This document shows positions 11,347-23,150 of a DNA stretch of 64,000 bases, one piece after another. The stretch's first letter is position 1; every line of letters begins with the position of its first letter. Location: NCBI GenBank assembly GCA_947471745.1, contig CANJKZ010000778.1, positions 1-64,000 on the forward strand. The letters are read 5' to 3'. The notes beneath the pieces are model-generated. The model was given only the letters and a program-made list of their open reading frames with translations. It did not search any database and had not been told where the DNA came from. The translations under genes and the position numbers were made by a program. Origin of the DNA: Closterium sp. Naga37s-1 (lineage: Eukaryota; Streptophyta; Zygnematophyceae; Desmidiales; Closteriaceae).

Positions 11347-11629
11347 GCGATTCTCATCGAATGTACTGACACCAGTCTTGCGTTAGGATGCCCTAAAGAT
11401 GTTGCGATGCTGGTCCGGGGAGGGGATGTTCCTCAGTTTCGAAGACAGCGCGTGTTGCGGTTTCGAGTTCCATGCTTGACATCCCTTCTTCCGGGGGCGC
11501 GAGTCGTTCTGCTTCGGCGATCGCGGCTGGCAATCGCGCTTGTGGAGGCGGAGGGCGTGTGGCAATTCCTGTAGATGCCATCGGGATCAGGGTCATGCAG
11601 CGCCAGCTCATGCGGGTGCGGGTGATGTG

Positions 11630-13265
11630 GCACCTACGGTCTCCCGTCAGGGTGTTTCCAGTCCGAACGGTGAATGTGCTCGTAGTGCAATGGAACTAGA
11701 TTGATTAGCTCCTGCGAGTCGCCACTGCAGTCAGGAATATCAAAGTCAAAAATGTAGACTCCATTCTCGGGATGCGCTCGTCCGATCTGCTTGCGTGCCT
11801 TGTTCGGTGTGGTGTAGTGGAGCAGGATGTCGCGCGTCTCGAGGTCGGTGCTGAGGTCAAATCCGCAGTCCATGAGTTGCGCCGTCGAGAGTAGATTGAA
11901 GCGCAAATTCTGCACAATTAGCACATCGTTCAGCGTGATGTGCGTCCTGCTCCCTCGAGCCTTGAGAACTACGATCCCTTATGCGCTTGCACACAGGCGT
12001 GCATTGTTCGCCACAATGGCATAGATGGCTGTGGGGGTGGAGACGGCGTTGGATATGTAACGTTCAGAGCCCACCATATGCTGCCCACGGTAGCTATATA
12101 GTTACCACGTGTTGTAGCGCATGTTGTTGTTATGTGCGCGCAGCGCCAATCGTGGCGTAACGATGTGCGGTGTGTCAAACTTAAGAAATTCTATGCGCGA
12201 GATCCAGTCCATTGGAGCCGCCCGTGAATCAGGTACGTGCGGGGGGCTTTCAAGCAGCGGAACTGGGAGATTTCAGTCTTGATTGTCGTCGTCGTTGAAA
12301 TCGTGGTGAGTGCTAAACGGGTTGTTGTTTGTGAACGCCCCAATTGGATGGCGTGCTGGCTCAGGTGTGGGCGTGCGCACACGGGGACGACGTGATCCGC
12401 TTGTCATTGTCATGTTGCCGATGACATTGCGGGCGGGGGCAGGCTGTGACGGCTACTGTTGCTAATGCTGAATCGCTGGGTTATTGTTGCGGATGGGGGT
12501 TGATGTTCCTGGGCTTGACAGGTGTCGTGTCGTGCGTCTTGTCGGCCGAACCAGGTGCTCGGATTAGTCTGGCGAGGGAAAGATCGGAGTTTGCATCTAT
12601 CTGCCATGTGCCCAAAGTTAATGCGGATTTTGCAGTAAAGGCAATGCGGTCGCCACTCTTATGTGTTGTCTGCATAGAAGGCGATGCGTCCCTATCTCGT
12701 CGCGGCGCTGGTCGCTGATGATCCATATCCCTTTGTTCGACGAGAAAGGCGGCGCATAGGGTAACTTGCGAGATAAACCCCTGTCGTTGGAAAAGCGCCT
12801 TGCAGGGCCGCCACTCTGGGCCGAGCCCTTGAAGCACGATGTTTACGAAGATTTCTTCGGAAATGCTGCTTCCCAATTTCGTGATTTGATCGTGTAAGCT
12901 CCGACAGCGATTAATGTAGCTGTTAGCCTTTAAGCCATTTTGGTCTTCAGTAGCTGCTGGAGTAGACGGCTCGACGAAACCGAGTCTTTCGGTTGGTACA
13001 CGCCATTTAGGTGTTGCCAGGCATCGAGGGCTGGAGCAGCGGTTGTCTTGTACGATCGAATTCTCAGTTGCTCCGCCGGCGACATGTTTCGCAACAGGAC
13101 GTCGTACTCCATCAGCAATTCGTTGTAGTATTGTGCCCTGGCGTCGGCGGTATATTCAGCAGGTCCCGTGTAGCTCCCATCAAAGTAGTGGAATATTTGT
13201 GAGTTTTGCTGCAGCAGCTCCAGCTCAAAGCTCCACGTATAGAAGTCTCTGCTGTCAAAACGCAC
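11630..13265 (-). pseudogene. Ty1/copia element D, gag and protease fragment
   Basis: Reading leftwards, 13265-12930 encodes a UBN2-type copia capsid start (FDSRDFYTWSFELELLQQNSQIFHYFDG, then LDAWQHLNGVYQPKDSVSSSRLLQQL). The segment 12876-12481 continues it (EEIFVNIVLQGLGPEWRPCKALFQRQ). After broken sequence, 11924-11634 has the post-protease signature LRFNLLSTAQLMDCGFDL. Integrase and RT are absent and no LTRs are seen. The element is truncated on both sides and its gag differs from those of elements B, C and F. Confidence 0.75.
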
Positions 13266-13593
13266 GATTTTCTTTATTTTTTTTTATGCTGAGGAACCTT
13301 AATTGTGCAGAGAGAATTGCTTCTTCGGTGGGACGGGGCTAATTTACCAGGGCTAATTTTCGAGGGCTAATTTACGTACGATTTTCTTTATTTTTTATAT
13401 GCTGAGGAACCTTAATTGACCAGGGCTAAGTTCATCAGTGTAAATCACCTTGATACCCTGATTATCAGGGTGGTTTTGGTAGTCACAAAAATGGCATAGG
13501 GTTTTTTGGGAGCTAGGATTTTCCTGATATGACAGGGTTTACATGTAAGGCACAATGATGCCTCAGGGTGACCGATCTTCCTAACGAGTTTTA
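13261..13593. repeat. Short duplicated AT-rich segment and hairpin, no gene
   Basis: A stretch of about 44 bases (ACGATTTTCTTTATTTTTT...GCTGAGGAACCTTAATTG) occurs at about 13264-13305 and again at about 13376-13420. The motif GGGCTAATTT repeats between them. A perfect hairpin ACCCTGAT-T-ATCAGGGT lies near 13454-13470. No coding signal is seen. Confidence 0.6.
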
Positions 13594-13724
13594 TGTTAGA
13601 ATAACGAACAGGAATGGATGAACTAGCAGCAGGATGGGTACAAGTAGCAAACCCTAATTTGAGTTGTACCCCATATGGGCTACCCCACTACAGCCTACAA
13701 AATAAGCAGCATATATGTTTGACA
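13594..13724 (-). repeat. 3' LTR of copia C (131 bp)
   Basis: On the plus strand it starts TGTTAGAATAACG and ends GTTTGACA. Read on the minus strand it is preceded by the polypurine tract TATGGGGGTG (13725-13734). It aligns with 25628-25757 with few differences. Confidence 0.88.
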
Positions 13725-14015
13725 CACCCCCATAGGCAAAGTGGGGGAGAACAAGAGGTCACAAGACCAGTCAAGAGAGGCAAAGCAAGCTCAGGGTGGA
13801 TCACGAAGTCACCACACATTCTGAGCACAAGCAAATGGCCACAAGGCCAGTTCACATGCAGAGTTATATTTAAAGGAGAACAAGCAGTACAGTTCTCACA
13901 ACCTTGCAAGTGTAAGCATGCAGGTATAAGTATATAGATCACAGTACAAGCAAAGTCAGGAAGTGAGCAAGTGAGGCCAAGTAGGCACAAGGCCTAGAAC
14001 AGTACAGAAACGCTG

Positions 14016-15483
14016 ATGAGTACAAGGCGGAAGTGCCTTGGTGAAGATATCAGCAGTGTTGGCCTGAGAGGCCACGTAAACAAGACGAGGCTGACCACGC
14101 TAGTGCAACTCTCGAGCAAGGAAGTAGCGCAGAGCTATGTGCTTCGTTCTGTGCTCCAGTCTGTGCTCCTGACACAAGGCAATCATGGCCTTGTTGTCGA
14201 CGTACAAAACTGGAGGAGAACGAGGCGGCTCTCCCAAGTCGGTCAGCAGGTAGGTGAGCCAGCGTAACTCCTGTGCAGCCATGGCCCCTGCGTAGATCTC
14301 AGCCTCACAACTGGAGCTGAGAACAGAAGACGAGCGGGTAGACCGCCACGAAACAGAACCGGAGCCAAGGCTGAAGGTGTAACCCTGTGACGACCGCTGC
14401 GTAGCCAAGTCGTCAACCCAAGAAGCGTCTGCGTGACCAGTGAGGACAACTGGACCCCGTCCTCCAAGCACGAGCCCCATGCCCGACGTACTGCACAAGT
14501 AGCGCATCACCCTCTTAGCGGCCTTCCAGTGCTCTGGTCGGTGTCTCCCAGGCGCAACGTAGCGTGCCAGGATGCTAAGAGGGTAAGCAAGGTCAGGTCG
14601 AGTGCAGGTCATCAGGAACATGAGGCAGCCCACAAGCTCTGGATACGGGCCACTCGGCTCTACGGACTCATCCGAAGGCAGAGCTGAGAGCGAGTGGCCG
14701 GTAGGAAGAGGAGTGGACTGTGGCGAGGAGTACTGGATGTCGAAGCGCTGAAGGACCTGCTGCACCATGTGTGACTGAGTCAGGGTGATGGTGCGCCGTG
14801 CTCTGTCTCGGGTGATCTGCAAGCCAAGATAGCTGCGCAGCTCACCCAGGTCTGTGCACGTGTGTCTCTTCTACAGCTCCGACTTCACGTGGGCTAGTCC
14901 AGCAGTGTCAGCAGTGGCAAAGACCAAGTCGTCGACGTACACGAGGATGTAGAACGGCGGCAGCGAAGTGTCGGTGCATAGAAACAGCGACGGGTCAGCA
15001 GTAGAAGGAGCAAACCCAAGAGCCGCAAGAGTCGTCCTCATTGTGTCGTGCCACTCCCGGGGCACCTGGCGGAGACCATAGACTGGCCGCCGGAGGCTCC
15101 ACTGGGTACCTGCAGGAAACGACCCAGTGAAGCCAGGTGGGCGGCGCAGCCAGATCTCCTCGTGCAGGCTGCCCTGTAGGAAAGCAGTGCTGAAGTCAAG
15201 AGAGTGAAGCTCGTAGTCACGCTAAGCGGCGACGTGCAGCAGCACCCGAAGAGTGGTCATCTTTGGGGTAGGGGAGAAGGTCTGGAAGAAGACAACTCCC
15301 TGTCGCTGACTGAAGCCTCGTGCAACGTAACGCGCCTAGAAGACAGGCGGAGAATCCGACGGCCGCTTCACCCTGGAAATCTACATGCCACTTACGATGT
15401 TCGCCCCAGGTGGGGGAACCTCGTCGACGTAAGTGCCTGTGGACTTCCAGGATGCCATCTCTGCGCCCATGGCTGACTGCCAC
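14016..15483 (-). pseudogene. Copia C copy 1: reverse transcriptase and RNase H
   Basis: The open frame 14822-14100 gives the RT C-terminus and RNase H (TRPDLAYPLSILARYVAPGRH, GHADASWVDDLATQRSSQGY, SSCEAEIYAGAMAAQELRWL, YVDNKAMIALCQEHRLEHR). It is uninterrupted over 240 residues. Upstream, 15065-14871 has ILVYVDDLVFATADTAGL with intact YVDD, but a stop separates it from the RNase H frame. The RT start (VDEVPPPGANIV near 15420) is in yet another segment. This copy is more intact in RNase H than copy 2. Confidence 0.85.
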
Positions 15484-16920
15484 TGAGAGGAGTAGGGACC
15501 CTCTATCGCCTCTGCGTAAGAGCGCGGGGTCGGGATGTCTGGTGCATCCGGGTCTCCCTCAGGTGCAATCAGCATGGACACGAGATGAGGTACAGCAGCT
15601 GCAAAGCACTCAAAGTCCTCCTGCCTGTCCTCAAGGACCTCCGTGCCAAGAGCACACTCACCCCCGACGGATGGAGGACAGACAGACCCTGACCCAACAA
15701 GGCTAGCGGCGTAGTCTAGACGACAGCGAGCAGCAAAGTCGACAAGCTGAGCAACTAAAGCAGACGGAGCAGTGGACTCAAAGGAAGGGTCAGTGACAAC
15801 AGTGGCCAAGAGACGCGTGACCGTAGGACTAGCAGCACGAAGGGAGTCAGACTCCGGGTCCGGACCGTCAGCAAGGGAGGACGCAGGAGGAGACAGCACA
15901 GGGACACGCAGTGGAACAGGGGAAGGACGAAGTGCCATCTGGTGCGAGCCGGGGACAGGAGGAGGACGCGGACGCGGAACACGACGACCAGTGCAACCAG
16001 CGCGAACAGGCGACGCAGGACGAGACACAGGCTCTCGACGCTCAGTAAGACCTCCAGGCTGCTCAGTGTAAGTAGAAGGAGCAGGCAGAGGGGAGGATGG
16101 CAGTAGCTGTGGCTAGGACTGGTCAGGCGGTGGACACAGGAACGGAGGAGCAAGGTCAGCAGAAGGCGGGAGACCAAGAACCTGCTGAAGCAGTGGAACG
16201 GAGTACGGTCGCGGCCGCACAGCACCTCCAGCACCAGCACCGACAGCACCAGTACCTCCAACAGCTCCAGCTCTAGCAGCACCAGCACCAGCACCACCAG
16301 TAGCTCCAGCAGTACCTCCAGCCCCAGAAGCTCCAGTACCTCTAGCAGCTCCAGCTCTAGCAGCACCAGCACCTCCAGCAGCTCCAGTAGTACCTCCAGC
16401 AACTCCGGCTCTAGCAGCACCAGCACCTCCAGCAGCTCCAGCAGTACCACCAGCCCCAGCAGCTCCAGTACAAGCACCTCCGGGACTAGCGGCTCCAGCA
16501 GCTCCAGCAGCTCCAGCTCCAGCAGCACCACTCCGGAGGCTCCAGCGCCGAGCAAACCACTTGCGCAGCTGCAGTGGAGAGAGAGAATCCGGCCGTGACA
16601 AGACACCCGAAGGGCCTCCAGGCTAAGCATACCCGGGCTCAGCACACCCAGGCTCAGCACCTCCAGGCTCAGCACCTCCAGGCTCCGCACGCTCAAGCTC
16701 AGCACCCCCAGGCTCCGCACCCGCAGGCTCAGCACCCCTAGGCTCCGCACCCTCAGACTCAGCAACCCCAGGCTCAGCACCCCCAGGCTCCGCACGGTCA
16801 AGCTCAGCACCCCCAAGCTCCGCACACTCACGCCCAGCACCCCCAGGCCCCGCACCCGCAGGCTCAGCACCCCCAGACGCAACACCTCTAGCAGCACCAG
16901 AGTCGACAGCGACCTTGACA
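15484..16920 (-). pseudogene. Copia C copy 1: low-complexity integrase-RT linker
   Basis: Between integrase and RT the minus strand encodes repetitive protein. There are imperfect AEPGGAEPEGAE-type units (about 16630-16880), then the conserved island LRKWFARRWSLRSGAAG (about 16535-16590), then GAAGAGG-type glycine/alanine repeats (about 16215-16530). A Ser/Pro/Thr-rich stretch leads into RT. Frames change within it. The same order occurs in copy 2 with different repeat numbers. The function of such linkers is unknown. Confidence 0.7.
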
Positions 16921-18190
16921 GGCTCGACAGGGTCTACCTGGGACACACCTGAGGGAGCAGGACCCTGAGGGGAAAGGGGGTCTACCGGAGGAGGACCTGG
17001 TGCGAGGAAGAGCGGCGGGGGAGGGAGAGGGGCAGTGCGGTAGGGGAAGAGACGGTAAAAGGGAACCGACTTGTCAAACGTGACGTCCTGAGAGGGCAGG
17101 ACACAGCGCGAGGTGGGGTGGTAAAACTGCCAGCCAGGCGCATCAGGGACAAAGCCAAGGAAGACACAGGGAACGGCACGGGAGGAGATCTTGTCCGCAG
17201 ACGTATCGCGGATAAAGGCTCGACATCCCCAGATCCGGAACACCGACGCATCGCCAACCTCCCCCGCCCAACGCAGTGTGGGCGAGGTCTCCGGCAAGGA
17301 GACACGGGGACAGAGGTTGAGCTGATGCGCAGCGTACTGAACTGCAAACGGCCACAGAAAATGGGGGGCAGCCGCATGGATCATGGAGGTACGAGCGACC
17401 TCCATGACTAAGCCAATCCGGCGCTCAGCAACCCCATTCTGCTGCGGAGAGGCCGGAAGCGTGAACGTCTAGCGAATGCCCTCCGCACGACAAAAGGCTC
17501 GCAAGAGGTCGGAGGAAAACTCACCACCTCTATCAGAGTGCAGACGCGGGACTGGAAGGTCCGTCTCGAACCGCTCGCGGAGCTGGAGACCAACAGCGCG
17601 GATCCAAGGGATCAAAACATCAGGGACCTCCCCCTTGCGGCGCAAGGGGAAGACCGTGGTGTAACGCGAGTAGTCGTCGACAGAGAGCAGAAAGTACCGC
17701 TCGTGGCCCTGTCCACGGACGCGGGCTGGGCCCCACACGTCCAGGTGGAGAGTCTGCAGGGGAGCCTCTGTCGGGGGGAACTCGGAAGAGTGAGGAGCGG
17801 CGCGCTGCCGCCCTTTGACACTGGGAAGGTAGGGAGGGGCAGGCGAGGGCGGGAGGGGAGACAGAGACCTGGGAAGACCAGAGACAAGGAGACGGGAGTG
17901 CATGCCACGGAGGCGTGCCACAGAGGGGTGACCAAGACGGTGGTGCCAAAGGAGCGTCTGGTGCGACAGGGCGCAGCACGAGCAGGGGGCAGCGTGCTGA
18001 CCTGACGCAGACGCAAACCCAGCTACCTGAGGAGGCGCAGTAGTCAGTGTGTATAGACTCGACCCAGGCCGACGGGTGAACGTGGCCAGGTGGCGACCGG
18101 TCCGAGAGCACGTACGGATCGCCAGACGCTGCCGTCCAGGGGTGAAGCTGTCAACCCCCGCATCGTGGAGGACAGCAGTGCTCACCAAGT
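16921..18190 (-). pseudogene. Copia C copy 1: GAG-pre-integrase and integrase
   Basis: Frame 18188-17469 shows LLWHHRLGHPSVARLRGMHSR, LHLDVWGPARVRGQGHERYF, VDDYSRYTTVFPLRRKGEV and RLHSDRGGEFSSDLLRAF, giving the first two Asp residues of the DDE triad. One TAG at 17469 replaces the Gln found in copy 2. The same frame then continues (17405-16623) after SPQQNGVAER with MEVARTSMIHAAAPHF, VFRIWGCRAFIRD and CVFLGFVPDAPGWQF. A single nonsense codon therefore breaks an otherwise conserved integrase. Confidence 0.88.
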
Positions 18191-18951
18191 TCGTAGAGAA
18201 CGAGGGGAGGTGGAGACCTGACAGTGACCCAGACAGAACCGCCAGACAGGGCAGAACAGTGGAGGAACGTGCAAGGACTGGGCCCCAAAAAGGTCAGCCA
18301 AGGAGACAGCAACAGGTGCAGTAACAGTGTGACTGTGGTACTGTCGCGAAAGAAACGGCGGGAAGCACTTGAGTCAAGCGTGAAGGTGTGCAGGGCTGCA
18401 GCAGACGAAGTTCCAGAGAGAGCAGACTCACCAGCACCTAGGCCAGCAGACTCACTAGCACCTAGAGCAGCAGCCTCTATACCAAGGTCTGGCGGCATGC
18501 ACAGGTAACAGTCACCCTCAGCACTAACACTCAATGCATACATCGCAGATAGGATAGCATCAAAGTCTAGAGCAAGATATAAACATTCTGCTTAAGCAGC
18601 TCCGCCCAGTTGGGGAGCTTAGGTGCATCAGGAAACTTTGCGCGAAAGGCGTCGGCAAGGCGGTAGAAGCAGCGGTGCTGATTGTGAGGCCTCCCGCATG
18701 TCTGACCAGTGCGGTTACCTGTGCGAATGACATACGGGCAGGAACCACTACCCCCAGCAGCCCCACGCTGAGCAAACCACTCACGGGAAGCCACTGTGAG
18801 CGGATCGCACTGTCAGCCACTGTGAGCGGGTCGCACTGTCAGCTGTGGCGTCAGGGGCGGGCGAGGCGGCGCGGCGCGCGGGCTGGGCAGAGGCGCGCGG
18901 CGCGGCGCGCGGGCAGGGCAAAGGCGCGCGGCGGCGCTACGCGCGGGCAGG
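18191..18951 (-). pseudogene. Copia C copy 1: protease and deleted gag plus leader remnant
   Basis: Frame 18543-18151 includes HTFTLDSSASRRFF, the protease active-site loop in which the usual DSG is DSS, followed by a frameshift. Frame 18820-18567 has REWFAQRGAAGGSG and TCGRPHNQHRCFYRLADAFRAKFP, the tail of gag. Comparison with copy 2 shows that most of gag (equivalent to about 23789-24665) is deleted, then a further gap removes the gag start. About 90 bp of GC-rich leader repeat remain (18850-18951). This copy could not make capsid. Confidence 0.8.
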
Positions 18952-20470
18952 GCAGTACAGTTCTCACAGCCTAGCAAGTGTAAGCATGCAGGTATAAGTA
19001 TATAGATCACAGTACAAGCAAAGTCAAGAAGTGAGCAAGTGAGGCCAAGTAGGCAAAAGACCTAGAACAGTACAGAATCGCTGATGATCACAAGGCTGAA
19101 GTGCCTTGGTGAAGACATCAGCAGTGTTGGCCCAAATGGCCACGTAAGCAAGACAAGCTGACCACGCAGCTGCAACTCTCGAGCAAGGAAGTAGCGCAGA
19201 GCGATGTGCTTCATCCTGTGCTCCAGTCTGTGCTCGTGACACAAGGCAATCATGGCCTTGTTGTCGACGTACAGAACTGGAGGAGAACGAGGCGGCTCTC
19301 CCAAGCCGGTCAGCAGGTAGGTGAGCCAGCGTAACTCCTATGCAGCCATGGCCCCTGCGTAGATCTCTGCCTAACAACTGGAGCTGAGAACAGAAGACGA
19401 GCGGGTAGACCGCCACGAAACAGAACCGGAGCCAAGGCTGAAGGTGTAACCCTGTGACGACTGCTGCGTAGCCAAGTCGTCAACCCAAGAAGCGTCTGCG
19501 TGACCAGTGAGGTCAACCCGACTCCGTCCTCCAAGCACGAGCCCCATGCCCGACGTACTGCACAAGTAGCGCATCACCCTCTTAGCGGCCTTCCAGTGCT
19601 CTGGTCGGTGTCTCCCGGGCACAACGTAGCGTGCTAGGATGCTAAGAGGGTAAGCAAGGTCAGGTCAAGTGCAGGTCATCAGGTACATGAGGCAGCCCAC
19701 AAGCTCTGGATACGGGCCACTCGGCTCTACGGACTCATCTGAAGGCAGAGCTGAGAGCGAGTGACCCGTAGGCAGAGGAGTGGCCTGTGGCGAGGAGTAC
19801 TCGAAACGGAAGCGCTAAAGGACCTGCTGCACCATGTGTGACTGAGTCAAGGTAATGGTGCGCCGTGCTCTGTCCCGTGTGATCTGCAAGCCAAGGTAGC
19901 TGCGCAGTTCACCCAGGTCTGTGCACGTGTGTCTCTTCTGCAGCTCCGACTTCACGTGGGCCAATCCAGCAGTGTCAGCAGTGGCAAAGACCAAGTCGTC
20001 GACGTATACGAGGATGTAGAACGGCAGCAGTGAAGTGTCGGTGCGTAGAAACAGCGACGGGTCAGCAGTAGAAGGAGCAAACCCATGAGCCGCAAGAGTC
20101 GTCCTCGATGTGTCGTGCCACTCGTGAGGCGCCTGGCGGAGACCGTAGACTGGCTACCGGAGGCTCCACTGGGTACCTGCAGGAAACGACCCAGTAAAGC
20201 CAGGTGGGCGGCGTAGCCAGATCTCCTCGTGCAGGCTGCCCTATAGGAAAGCAGTGCTGAAGTCAAGATAGTGAAGCTCGTAGTCACGCTAAGCGGCGAC
20301 GTGCAGCAGCACCCGAAGAAGGGGAGAAGGTCTGGAAGAAGTCAACTCCCTGGAAGAAGTCAACTCCCTGTCGCTGACTGAAGCTTTGTGCAACGTAACG
20401 TGCCTTGGAGACAGGCGGAGAACCCGGCGGCCGCTTCACCCTGAAAATCCACATGCCATCGACAATGTTC
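18952..20470 (-). pseudogene. Copia C copy 2: 3' untranslated region, RNase H and reverse transcriptase
   Basis: The section 18959-19060 matches the 3' untranslated region of copy 1 from 13891. RNase H motifs appear in several frames (GHADASWVDDLATQQSSQGY at about 19450-19510, LYVDNKAMIALCHEHRLEHR at about 19210-19275) with in-frame stops, for example at 19371-19378. RT motifs include the YVDD region near 19990-20010 (frameshifted) and VDEVPPPGANIVDGMWIFRVKR at 20430-20500. Near 20335-20375 an 18-bp tandem duplication repeats the residues GVDFFQ. This copy is more decayed here than copy 1. Confidence 0.83.
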
Positions 20471-21950
20471 GCCCCAGGAGGGGGAACCTCGTCGACGTAA
20501 GTGCATGTGGACTTCCAGGATGCCATCTCTTCGTCTATGGCTGACTGCCACTGAGAGGAGTAGGGACCCGCAATCGCCTCAGCGTAAGAAAGCGGAGTCG
20601 GGATGTCTGGTGCATCCGGGTCTCCCTCAGGTGCAATCAGCATGGACACGAGATGAGGTACAGCAGCTGCAAAGCACTCAAAGTCCTCTTGCCTGTCCTC
20701 AAGGACGTCCGTGCCAAGAGCACACTCACCCCCGACGGACGGAGGACATACAGACTCAGACTCAGCAACAAGGCTAGCGACGTAGTCTAGACAACAACGA
20801 GCAGCAAAGTCGACAAGCTCAGCAACCAAGGCAGGCGCAGCAGTGGACTCAAATGAAGGGTCCGTGACAACAGTGGCAAGGAGACGCGTGACAGTAGGAC
20901 TAGCAGCACGAAGGGAGTCAGACTCCGGGTCCGGACTGTCAGCAAGGGAGGACGCAGGAGGAGACGGCAGAGGGACACGCAGTGGAACAGAGGAAGGACC
21001 AAGTGCCATCTGGTGCGTGCCGTGGACAGGAAGAGGACGCGGACGCGGAACACGACGACTAGTGCGAGCAGCGCGAACAGGCGACGCAGGACGAGACGCA
21101 GGCTCACGACGCTCTGCAAGGCCTCCGGTCGGCCCAGTGTAAAGAGAAGGACCAGGCAGTGGGGAGGCTGGCTGTAACTGCGACTGCGACTGGTCAGGCG
21201 GCGGACACAGTAAGGGAGGAGTAGGACCAGTAGAAGGCGGGAGACAAAGAACCTGCTGAAGGAGTGGAACGAAGTACGGCCGCGGCCGCGAAGCACCACC
21301 AGAACCAGCAGAGACAGCTCCAGCGCCCCCAGCTCCAGGGTCTCCAGCTCCAACTCCTGAGCACCACTAGCTCCAGCACCTGCAGCACCTCCAGCAGCAC
21401 CAGCTCCAGCAGCACCAGCACCTCCAGCAGCTCCAGTAGGACCGCCAGCCCCAGCAGCTCCAGTACCTCCTGTACGAGCACCTCCGGGACTAGCGGCTCC
21501 AGCACCTCCAGAAGCTCCAGCTCCAGCAGCACCACTCCGGAGGCTCCAGCGCCGAGCAAACCACTCGCGCAGCTGCAGTGAAGAGAGTGACTCCGGCCAC
21601 GAAAAGACACCCGAAGGGCCTCGAGGCTCAGCACACTCGGGCTCAGCTCCCTCAGGCTCAGCACATCCAGGCTCCACACGCTCAGGCTCAGCACCCCCAG
21701 GCTCCGCACTCGTAGGCTCAGCACCCCCAGGCTCCGCACCCTCCGACTCAGCAACCCCAGGCTCAGCACCCCCAGGCTTCGCACCCTCAGACTCAGCACC
21801 CCCAGGCTCAGCACGCCCGGGCTCTGCACGCTCAAGCTCAGCACCCCCAGGCCCCGCACCCGCAGGCTCAGCTCCCCCAGACGCACCACCTCTAGCAGCA
21901 CCAGAGTCGACAGCTACCTCGACAGGCTCGACAGGATCTACCTGGGACAC
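20471..21950 (-). pseudogene. Copia C copy 2: low-complexity integrase-RT linker
   Basis: Frame 21950-20787 begins with VDPVEPVEVAVDSGAARGG, then imperfect GGAEPE/GGAES units (about 21600-21900). The conserved island LREWFARRWSLRSGAAG (about 21530-21580) follows, then Gly/Ala repeats until a frameshift near 21350. The Ser-rich section ADSPDPESDSLRAASPTVTRLL (about 20880-20950) matches copy 1. Repeat count and order differ between copies. Confidence 0.7.
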
Positions 21951-23150
21951 ACCTGAGGGAGCAGGACCCTGAGGGGGGAGGGGGTCTATTGGAGGAGGAC
22001 CTGGTGCTAGGAAGAGCGGCGGGGGAGGGAGAGGGGCAGTGCGGTAGAGGAAGAGACGGTAAAAGGGAACCGACTCGTCAAACGTGACGTCCTAAGAGGG
22101 CAGGACACGGCGCGAGGTGGGGTGGTAAAACTGCCAGCCAGGCGCGTCAGGAACAAAGCCAAGGAAGACACAAGGAACGGCGCGGGAGGAGAGCTTGTCC
22201 GCGGATGTATCGCAGACAAAGGCTCGACATCCCCAGACCTGGAACACCGACGCATCGCCAACCTCCCCCGTCCAACGCAGTGTGGGCGAGGTCTCCGGCA
22301 AGGAGACACGGGGCCAGAGGTTGAGCTGATGCGCAGCGTACTGGACTGCAAACGGCCACAGAAAATGGGGGGCAGCCGCATGGATCATGGAGGTACGAGC
22401 GACCTCCATGACTAAGCCAATGTGGCGCTCAGCAACCCCGTTCTGCTGCGGAGAGGCCGGAAGCGTGAACGTCTGGCGAATGCCCTCCGCACGACAAAAG
22501 GCCCGTAAGAGGTCAGAGGAAAACTCACCACCTCTGTCAGAGTGCAGACGCAGGACTAGAAGGTCCGTCTCGAATCGCTCGCGGGGCTGGAGACGAACAG
22601 CACGGATCCAAGGGATCAGAACATCAGGGAACTCCCCCTTGCGGCGCAAGGGGAAGACCGTGGTGTAACGCGAGTAGTCGTCGACAACCAGCAGAAAGTA
22701 CCGCTCGTGGCCCTGTCCACGGACGCGGGCTGGGCCCCACACGTCCAGGTGGAGAGTCTGCAGGGGAGCCTCTGTCGAGGGGAACGAGGTGGAGTGAGGA
22801 GCGGCGCGCTGCCGCCCCTCGACACAGGGAAGGCAGGGAGGGGCAGGCGATGGTGGGAGGGGAGGCACCCTGGAAGACCAGAGACAAGGAGACGGGCGTG
22901 CATGCCACGGAGGCATGCCACAGAGGGGTGACCAAGACGGTGGTGCCAAAGGAGCGTCCGGTGCGACAGGGCGCGACACGAGCAGGGGGCAGCAAGCAAA
23001 CCTGACGCAGACGCAGACGCAGCTACCTGAGGAGGCGCAGTAGTCAGTGTGTACAGACTCGACCCAGGCCGACGGGTGAACGTGGCGAGGTGGCGACGGG
23101 TCCGGGAGCACGTACAGATCGCCACACGCTGCCATCCAGGGGTGAAGGTG
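21951..23150 (-). pseudogene. Copia C copy 2: GAG-pre-integrase and integrase
   Basis: Frame 23135-22092 (347 residues) contains HLDVWGPARVRGQGHERYFLL, VDDYSRYTTVFPL, RLHSDRGGEFSSDLL, TFTLPASPQQNGVAERHIG and VFQVWGCRAF. It covers the whole integrase core with D, D and E present. A TAG at 22092-22094 then interrupts PS-DVTFDE, where copy 1 reads Gln. The histidine motif HRLGHPS of the pre-integrase domain is in a neighbouring frame (23164-22616), so there is also a frameshift upstream. Confidence 0.88.

Noticed and set aside
15755-16897. A 380-residue minus-strand Leu/Val-rich ORF
   Set aside because: It is an off-frame reading of the linker repeats; the frame continuous with integrase gives AEPGG and GAAGAG repeats instead.
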